Shown here: positions 59,545 through 64,000 of the stretch, piece by piece | Layout of the letters: every line of letters begins with the position of its first letter | Position numbering within the stretch: position 1 is the first letter of the stretch | Assembly (NCBI RefSeq): GCF_013375555.1 | Contig: NZ_JABXWB010000001.1 | Span: 2,046,001 to 2,110,000, forward strand | Source: Sphingobium sp. EM0848 | Lineage (GTDB): Bacteria; Pseudomonadota; Alphaproteobacteria; Sphingomonadales; Sphingomonadaceae | DNA length: 64,000 nucleotides | Direction: 5' to 3' | Made by a program: the position numbers and the translations under genes | Notes under the pieces: model-generated | Told to the model about the DNA's origin: nothing | The model's database searches: none | The model's input: only the letters and a program-made list of their open reading frames with translations

Positions 59545-61063
59545 GGGAGGTATCCTTGGAAGGGTCGCTGTCGGCAAAGCCGCCGCCCAGCGCGCGAATG
59601 AGGGCAATGTCGAGCGTGAAGGCGCTTGCCTCCAACTCGGAGACGGTCTGGCGGGTGGCCAGAAGCTGGTCCTCCACGTTCAACACGTCAAGATAGGTGT
59701 TGAGGCCGCCTTCATAACGCTGGCGCGCAATGCCATAGGCTTCCTCGGACGCGGCCATCGCAGCGCGGGCATCGGCCAGCCGCTGATCCAGCGTCCGGCG
59801 TCCGGTCACGGCGTCGGCCACCTGCTGATAGGCGCCGAGCACGGTCTTGTCATAGGATGCCACCGCCTCGTCATAGGTGGCGCGGGCGCCGCGATACTGG
59901 CCGCGAAGCGCCCCGCCATGGAAGATCGGCAGGCTGACAGCCGGCCCGGCATTGCCGAACAACGAATCCTTCTTGAACAGCGTATCCATAAAGGAACTGG
60001 GTCCGCCGACAAACTGGCTGCCCTGAAGCAAGGTCTGATACCCCAGCGATTGCACGCCGATCAACGCGCTCAGGCGGATCGCAGGGAAGAAATCGGCCCG
60101 CGCCACCTTGATCCGCTTGGCGGCCGCCTCCGTCCGGGCGAGCGCCGCGGCGATGTCCGGGCGGCGCGCGACCAGATTGGTGGTGACATCGCCGGGCAGG
60201 CCCAGTGGCCCCAGCTTGCTGAGCTGCGGCCGGGTAATGGCAAGGCCGCGATCCGGCCCGGCGCCGATCAGCGCGGCGATCTGATGCTGGCGCACCGCGA
60301 TCGCCTGTTCGGCACCGGCGAGCTGCGCCTTGGCGGATGACACGGTGGCATCGGCCCGCCGCTCGCTGCCGCGCGTTTCCAGCCCGTTGGCGCGGCGATC
60401 GGCCACCAGCTTCTGGCTGGCGGTCCGGATTTCCAGCGCGCGGACCTGGATATCGCGCTCATCATAGAGTCTGGCGAGGTCGGCATAGGCATCGGCCACC
60501 CCGGTCGCCAGCGCCAACCGCGCCTGCCGGGCATCGATCTCCGCCGCCCGCGCTTCGGAGGTCACCGCCGCCAGCGCCGCGCGATTCTTGCCCCAGATAT
60601 CCAGGTCGAACCCGAAATTCAGCGCCACCTGCCCCGTGCCAAGCCAGCCCTTGGGCACGAATTCCTTGGGCATCCCCATATTATAGCTCGACTTGGTCGC
60701 GCCGCCCTTGGCGTCCAGATCGACCGACGGGAGCAGGGGCGCCCCCGCCTGCTGCACGACGGCCCCGGCCTGCCGGAAGCGGGCGGCAGCGGCCGCGACG
60801 TCAGGCGACCCCTTCAGCCCTTCCTCGATCAGCGCATCGAGCTGCGGATCGCCATAGGCCTTCCACCAGCCTTCGGACGGCCATTGGGCAACAGCGTCCG
60901 CCTGCAGACTGCGCTCCGCCGCGACAGTGTCGGGCGCTCGCACCACCGGCTTGGGACCAAGATCGGGCACCGCCGCACAGGCGGGCAGCAACAACGGGAA
61001 CAGGGCTACCGGCCCGGCGCGACGAAAAAAGGCAGAGCGGCTCAAGGGACGACTCACGGGCAT
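59537..61063 (-). CDS. Outer-membrane efflux lipoprotein (OprM/NodT family)
   Basis: TolC-like channel of 508 residues. The signal peptide ends in a lipobox cysteine (LLPACAA). Family repeats: WWKAYGDPQLDALIEEGLKGSPDVAAAAARFRQA, WGKNRAALAAVTSEARA, RPDIAAALARTEAAAKRIKVARADFFP and the second-repeat YEGGLNTYLDVLNVEDQLL. First gene of the efflux operon. Its ATG lies four bases from one of the two TetR operators. Confidence 0.94.
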   Translation of the reverse strand: MPVSRPLSRSAFFRRAGPVALFPLLLPACAAVPDLGPKPVVRAPDTVAAERSLQADAVAQWPSEGWWKAYGDPQLDALIEEGLKGSPDVAAAAARFRQAGAVVQQAGAPLLPSVDLDAKGGATKSSYNMGMPKEFVPKGWLGTGQVALNFGFDLDIWGKNRAALAAVTSEARAAEIDARQARLALATGVADAYADLARLYDERDIQVRALEIRTASQKLVADRRANGLETRGSERRADATVSSAKAQLAGAEQAIAVRQHQIAALIGAGPDRGLAITRPQLSKLGPLGLPGDVTTNLVARRPDIAAALARTEAAAKRIKVARADFFPAIRLSALIGVQSLGYQTLLQGSQFVGGPSSFMDTLFKKDSLFGNAGPAVSLPIFHGGALRGQYRGARATYDEAVASYDKTVLGAYQQVADAVTGRRTLDQRLADARAAMAASEEAYGIARQRYEGGLNTYLDVLNVEDQLLATRQTVSELEASAFTLDIALIRALGGGFADSDPSKDTSHG

Positions 61064-61066
61064 ATC

Positions 61067-61151
61067 AAACCGTACCAGATAGTATGAAATTGGCCTTTGC
61101 TCCCGTTGCGAATCCTTGTCAACCGAAATAGCGTACTATATGGTACGGTTT
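61067..61151. promoter_or_regulatory. Paired operators between the efflux operon and tetR
   Basis: AAACCGTACCAGATAGTA (61067-61084) and its inverted near-copy TACTATATGGTACGGTTT (61134-61151) differ at one base. The second is itself palindromic (GTAC-N6-GTAC, 61133-61146). Site 2 ends one base before the tetR ATG. A candidate tetR promoter is TTGTCA (61116-61121) and TATGGT (61139-61144), 17-base spacer, overlapping site 2. Confidence 0.75.
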
Positions 61152-61152
61152 T

Positions 61153-61800
61153 ATGACGAACTGCGATTCCACCCTCAGCCGCCGGGAGACGCGCCGCCGC
61201 GAGCGGCGCAAGGCGATATTGGAGGTGGCGGCCCGGTCCTTTCTGAACAATGGCTATGCGGCCACGACCATGTCGTCGATTGCGGCGGAGATGGGCGGGT
61301 CGAAGGGAACGCTGTGGAGCTATTTCCCGTCCAAGGAAGCGTTGTTCTCCGCCGTTCTGGACGATGCGACGACCACCTATCGCGAGCGTCTGGCGGCGAT
61401 CCTCGATCACCAGGGCGATCTTGACCGGACGCTGTACCGGCTGGGGATCAACCTGCTGCAGAAGGTGACTTCACCCGATGCTATCGCGCTGAACCGGCTG
61501 GTCACGTCGGAAGCGGGGCGTTTCCCCGAAATGGGCGCGATATTCTACAATCTTGCGCCCCGACATACCCGCATGCTGATCGCGGCCTTTCTGGAACAGG
61601 CGATGGACCGTGGCCTTCTGCGCAAGGCGGACCCGGAACAGGCGGCGCGTACATTCATGACCCTGCTGCTTTCGGGTTGCCACCAGTTGATGCTGATGGG
61701 GCAGATATCCCAGCCCACGGAGGTGCAGATCGACGCCGATGTCAGCTTCGCCCTCGATTGCTTCCTGCGGGCCTATGCGCCGGATGATCGCCCTGCCTGA
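61153..61800 (+). CDS. TetR-family transcriptional regulator
   Basis: 215 residues. The N-terminal helix-turn-helix is clear: RRKAILEVAARSFLNNGYAATTMSSIAAEMGGSKGTLWSYFPSKEALFSAV. The C-terminal ligand domain ends FLRAYAPDD. Divergent from the oprM-emrAB-type operon, with two matching operators between them, so it very likely represses both units. No Shine-Dalgarno site precedes the ATG; with the proposed promoter the mRNA would be nearly leaderless. Confidence 0.92.
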   Translation: MTNCDSTLSRRETRRRERRKAILEVAARSFLNNGYAATTMSSIAAEMGGSKGTLWSYFPSKEALFSAVLDDATTTYRERLAAILDHQGDLDRTLYRLGINLLQKVTSPDAIALNRLVTSEAGRFPEMGAIFYNLAPRHTRMLIAAFLEQAMDRGLLRKADPEQAARTFMTLLLSGCHQLMLMGQISQPTEVQIDADVSFALDCFLRAYAPDDRPA

Positions 61801-61858
61801 CCGTTAACCATTTCTTTGCGCGCCCGACCTACCCTGCCCGCCGCAGGAGTTGATCATC

Positions 61859-62482
61859 ATGCAATTTTGGAAGCGCGATGCGATTCGCCGGTCCCGGCCG
61901 GAGCCAAACCCCAACGACGCCCGGACGGCGCGCAGGCTGCGGCTGTTGCTGGTGGATGAGGACGCAACGTCCCGCGCGGTCGTCGCGCGCCGGCTGTCGC
62001 ATCTGGGCTATGATGTCGCGGCCGCGGAAAACGGCTTTGTCGCGCTGACCCTGCTGGTGACGCGGCCGGTGGACATCGTGATGATCGACATGGGGCTGAC
62101 GCTGCTGCCGGCCATTGCAACGATGCGGAAGATCCGCGCGGCGGCTCTGGCGGAAAACAGCTGTTTCGTGATGATCGGCGGCCGACAGGAAACCGTCTCC
62201 GCCGTCGAGGCGCTGGCGGCGGGGGCCGACGATCATGTGGTGAAACCCTATGATTTCGACCTGCTCGACGTGCGCCTGCGCCATCTCTGCGCACGAGCGG
62301 AGCAATTGGGCGCGCTGACCCGGCACAATGCCGAACTGGACGCGCGCATAGCGCGTCGTGCCCTGGAACTGGGCGAAACGCGCGACGCGCTGGCGGAAAT
62401 GCAGGCGGACCGGATGCGGCTGGTGTCGTCCATCCAGGCGCTGCATGACGAGATTGAGCGGCTCAACGCCTCGCGCAACTGA
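61859..62482 (+). CDS. Response-regulator receiver protein with C-terminal coiled coil
   Basis: 207 residues. The receiver domain (about 28-150) has acidic residues in LLLVDEDATSRAVVARRL, the phosphoacceptor Asp in VDIVMIDMGL and the Lys in DHVVKPYDFDLLDVRL. Instead of a DNA-binding output it ends in a coiled coil (ELDARIARRALELGETRDALAEMQ, DEIERLNASR). No kinase gene is adjacent. AGGAG lies nine bases before the ATG at 61859. It may act through protein-protein contacts. Confidence 0.85.
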   Translation: MQFWKRDAIRRSRPEPNPNDARTARRLRLLLVDEDATSRAVVARRLSHLGYDVAAAENGFVALTLLVTRPVDIVMIDMGLTLLPAIATMRKIRAAALAENSCFVMIGGRQETVSAVEALAAGADDHVVKPYDFDLLDVRLRHLCARAEQLGALTRHNAELDARIARRALELGETRDALAEMQADRMRLVSSIQALHDEIERLNASRN

Positions 62483-62488
62483 CGCGTT

Positions 62489-63442
62489 TCACTTCAGCCA
62501 CTGCGTCGCGACGAACCAGCCGCCGATCGCCGCCGCCATCGCAACGCAGACCCCCACCACGCCCCAGAAAGCCCAGGGTGCATGGGCGAAGGGAATACCC
62601 TCCACATTCATGCCCAGCAGGCCGGTCAGGAAGGTCAGCGGCAGGAACACCAGCGCGACGATCGAAATGATCAGCGCCTGCCGGTTCATCTGTTCGGCGC
62701 GCAGGTCGGTCAGTTCTTCATGGGCCAGCGCAGACCGTTCGCGCACCGCTTCCAGTTCTTCGGCCATGCGCGCGCATCGGTCGGCGGCTTCCTGCAAATG
62801 CAGCCGGTCATCGGGTTCCAGCCAATGCGCCTCCGCCGCGGACAACCGTTCAAGGGCCTGTCGCTGCGGCGCAATGAAACGGCGATAGCCAATGGCGGTC
62901 GCGCGGATTTCCGACACGCGCCGCCGCGCTTCGGCCGGACCATGCTGGGTCAGCGCGCTCTCAATCTCGTCCAGCCCGTCGCCCAGTTCCGCGACGTCCG
63001 GGTCCAGCGCCTCCGTGATCTGCTGGGCGAACTCGGCGATCAGGTCGCCCGGATCGCGAATCCTGCCGTCGAGCATCTGCGCCGTGACCGACTCCATCGC
63101 GGCGAGCCGGCGGTAACTCACAGAAATAACGCGCGCCTGCTCCGCCCAGAGGCGGATCGACACCAGCGGATCACCGCTATCGTCATCCCCTGAACCCAGC
63201 CCGCGCAGATTGATCAGCGCACCATGCCCCATCAGCGTACAGCGCGGTCGGGTCTCCTGCGCCAACAGCGCGGACAGCGCAGCCTGGGGCATATGGTCGC
63301 ATTGGGAAACGACGGCGCGGGCATCCTCCCGCCAACCATCGGCGTGAATCCAGCTAAACGGCGCATCGTCCGTCCGCGCGAGGAAATCCTCCAGCGAGAT
63401 TTCGTGCGCCTTGGCTCCGTCGAAGACAAAGACCCGGCTTAT
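62489..63442 (-). CDS. ZntB/CorA-family metal transporter, non-canonical start
   Basis: CorA-superfamily transporter with two C-terminal helices and the signature GMNVEGIPF (GxN-type), as in ZntB, probably exchanging zinc. The sequence resembles ZntB well upstream of the first ATG (63292): VFVFDGAKA, SWIHADG, then LLAQETRPR and INLRGL. From the preceding in-frame stop to 63292 there is no ATG, GTG or TTG. GGAG lies eight bases before an ATA at 63442 that overlaps the upstream gene's stop (ATAA), giving 317 residues. Start by ATA or CTG, or a start-codon mutation, are the options. Confidence 0.8.
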   Translation of the reverse strand: MSRVFVFDGAKAHEISLEDFLARTDDAPFSWIHADGWREDARAVVSQCDHMPQAALSALLAQETRPRCTLMGHGALINLRGLGSGDDDSGDPLVSIRLWAEQARVISVSYRRLAAMESVTAQMLDGRIRDPGDLIAEFAQQITEALDPDVAELGDGLDEIESALTQHGPAEARRRVSEIRATAIGYRRFIAPQRQALERLSAAEAHWLEPDDRLHLQEAADRCARMAEELEAVRERSALAHEELTDLRAEQMNRQALIISIVALVFLPLTFLTGLLGMNVEGIPFAHAPWAFWGVVGVCVAMAAAIGGWFVATQWLK

Positions 63443-64000
63443 GGCATCATCTCCAGCCAGAGCGACAGGCCCTCGCCCGGTTCAGCGGGCAGCGCGCTTG
63501 CCACGATACGGACGGCATCGGCCCGCGCCCGGTCGAGGATCGCGGTGGGCACATCGGGCGCGTGATAGACGCGATCCGCCTCGCCCAGCAGGCGGGCCGC
63601 CCGCAATGTCAGATCATCGGGGTCGGCGGACAGCAGCTTGATCGGTTCAAGCCGGCTACGCTTGCCCTCGACACCGCCGGCCAGCCAGTCCGGCACATCA
63701 TCCGACGCGCTGTCCGACAACGGATCGATCACCCCGCCCACAGCAAGCCCGGCATCAATCGCGCGCCGCCGGGCCGCCGCATCGGGCCAGCGCGCCCGGA
63801 TCGCCCCGCGCGCATCGTGAAGCGCCGTCGCCAATGCGCCCAGTCGCGCGGGCAGCATGGCCTCGATCCGCTGCCGAAGCGCTTTCGCCAGCCCCGCCGA
63901 AGCGCCCCCCGTGCCAATGGCGATCAGCACCGGCTCCCGGTCGACAATGGCGGGCAAAGTGAAGTCGCAAAGGTCCGGCCTGTCGGTCGCATTCACCAAT
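63439..64000 (-). CDS. Siroheme synthase N-terminal type (precorrin-2 dehydrogenase), truncated SUMT remnant, runs off right edge
   Basis: Visible part of about 187 residues. The CysG/Met8 N-terminal module is seen in VNATDRPDLCDFTLPAIVDR and VLIAIGTGGASAGLAKALRQRIEAMLP, which oxidises precorrin-2 and inserts iron to make siroheme. The last ~60 residues (IKLLSADPDDLTLRAARLLGEADRVYHAPDV) resemble the beginning of a uroporphyrinogen methyltransferase domain, but the protein stops there. The methyltransferase step would come from the separate cobA in the nitrate cluster. Start lies outside the window. Confidence 0.88.
   Translation of the reverse strand, partial: LVNATDRPDLCDFTLPAIVDREPVLIAIGTGGASAGLAKALRQRIEAMLPARLGALATALHDARGAIRARWPDAAARRRAIDAGLAVGGVIDPLSDSASDDVPDWLAGGVEGKRSRLEPIKLLSADPDDLTLRAARLLGEADRVYHAPDVPTAILDRARADAVRIVASALPAEPGEGLSLWLEMMP

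Overview
The window reads as ordinary chromosome of a high-GC alphaproteobacterium, most likely a sphingomonad (Sphingobium/Sphingomonas/Novosphingobium group). The basis is GapR (DUF2312), the DUF1476 F-ATPase-inhibitor family, a 41-residue cysteine-free L36, an ScfR/RamB-type glyoxylate regulator beside isocitrate lyase, and the gene content overall. The assignment comes from recognising protein families, not from a database search. I saw no tRNA, rRNA, CRISPR array, prophage or insertion sequence.

Layout. 1-1560: sdhC-sdhD-sdhA (succinate dehydrogenase, sdhA cut by the left edge). 1764-9462: soluble chemoreceptor, prmA, ruvC, YebC, acetyltransferase, YbjQ, gapR, DUF1244, pyruvate kinase, HAD phosphatase, rpmJ. 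9663-17683: DUF4136 lipoprotein and carboxypeptidase pair, dienelactone hydrolase, DUF2218-PadR pair, hrcA-grpE, DUF6438 lipoprotein, rph-rdgB, CAP-domain protein. 17682-25141: hemW, blaI-blaR1-like pair with two TACA-N2-TGTA operators, grxD-bolA-DUF1476, leuC-micro-ORF-leuD, glutathione transferase. 25236-31940: aceA and its divergent regulator, a beta-helix protein, an orphan oligopeptide-binding lipoprotein, DUF4112. 31947-41797: RNase T2-nadC, nadA, xerC, dedA, gshB, yraN-rsmI, LppC-type lipoprotein. 41852-44546: FecCD-type metal-chelate ABC importer.

The most coherent system is the nitrate assimilation block at about 44.7-55.1 kb. On the minus strand it runs nasT (ANTAR antiterminator), nasS (cytoplasmic nitrate sensor), narK, nirB, nirD, nasA, cobA, with mobA converging on cobA. 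NarK imports nitrate, NasA reduces it to nitrite and NirBD reduces nitrite to ammonium. CobA feeds siroheme synthesis for NirB and MobA supplies the molybdenum cofactor for NasA. The leaders of both narK and nirB carry hexaloop hairpins with A at loop position 1 and G at position 4, and the last hairpin of each overlaps a Rho-independent terminator. This is the expected architecture for NasT-controlled antitermination, present twice in one cluster.

55.2-64 kb: an ABC-F ATPase with a short overlapping upstream ORF, an oprM-emrA-emrB efflux operon with a divergent TetR regulator and two matching operators, an atypical response regulator, a ZntB-like transporter with no ATG/GTG/TTG start, and a siroheme synthase (right edge) that ends in what looks like a cut-off methyltransferase domain.

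Other oddities are three 30-bp tandem repeats that re-copy the aceA stop-codon segment, a 38-codon secreted-type ORF wedged between leuC and leuD with overlapping stops and starts, and scattered alphaproteobacterial palindromic repeats, one of them inside the presumed signal-peptide region of the CAP-domain gene. No wholly unknown multi-gene system was evident.
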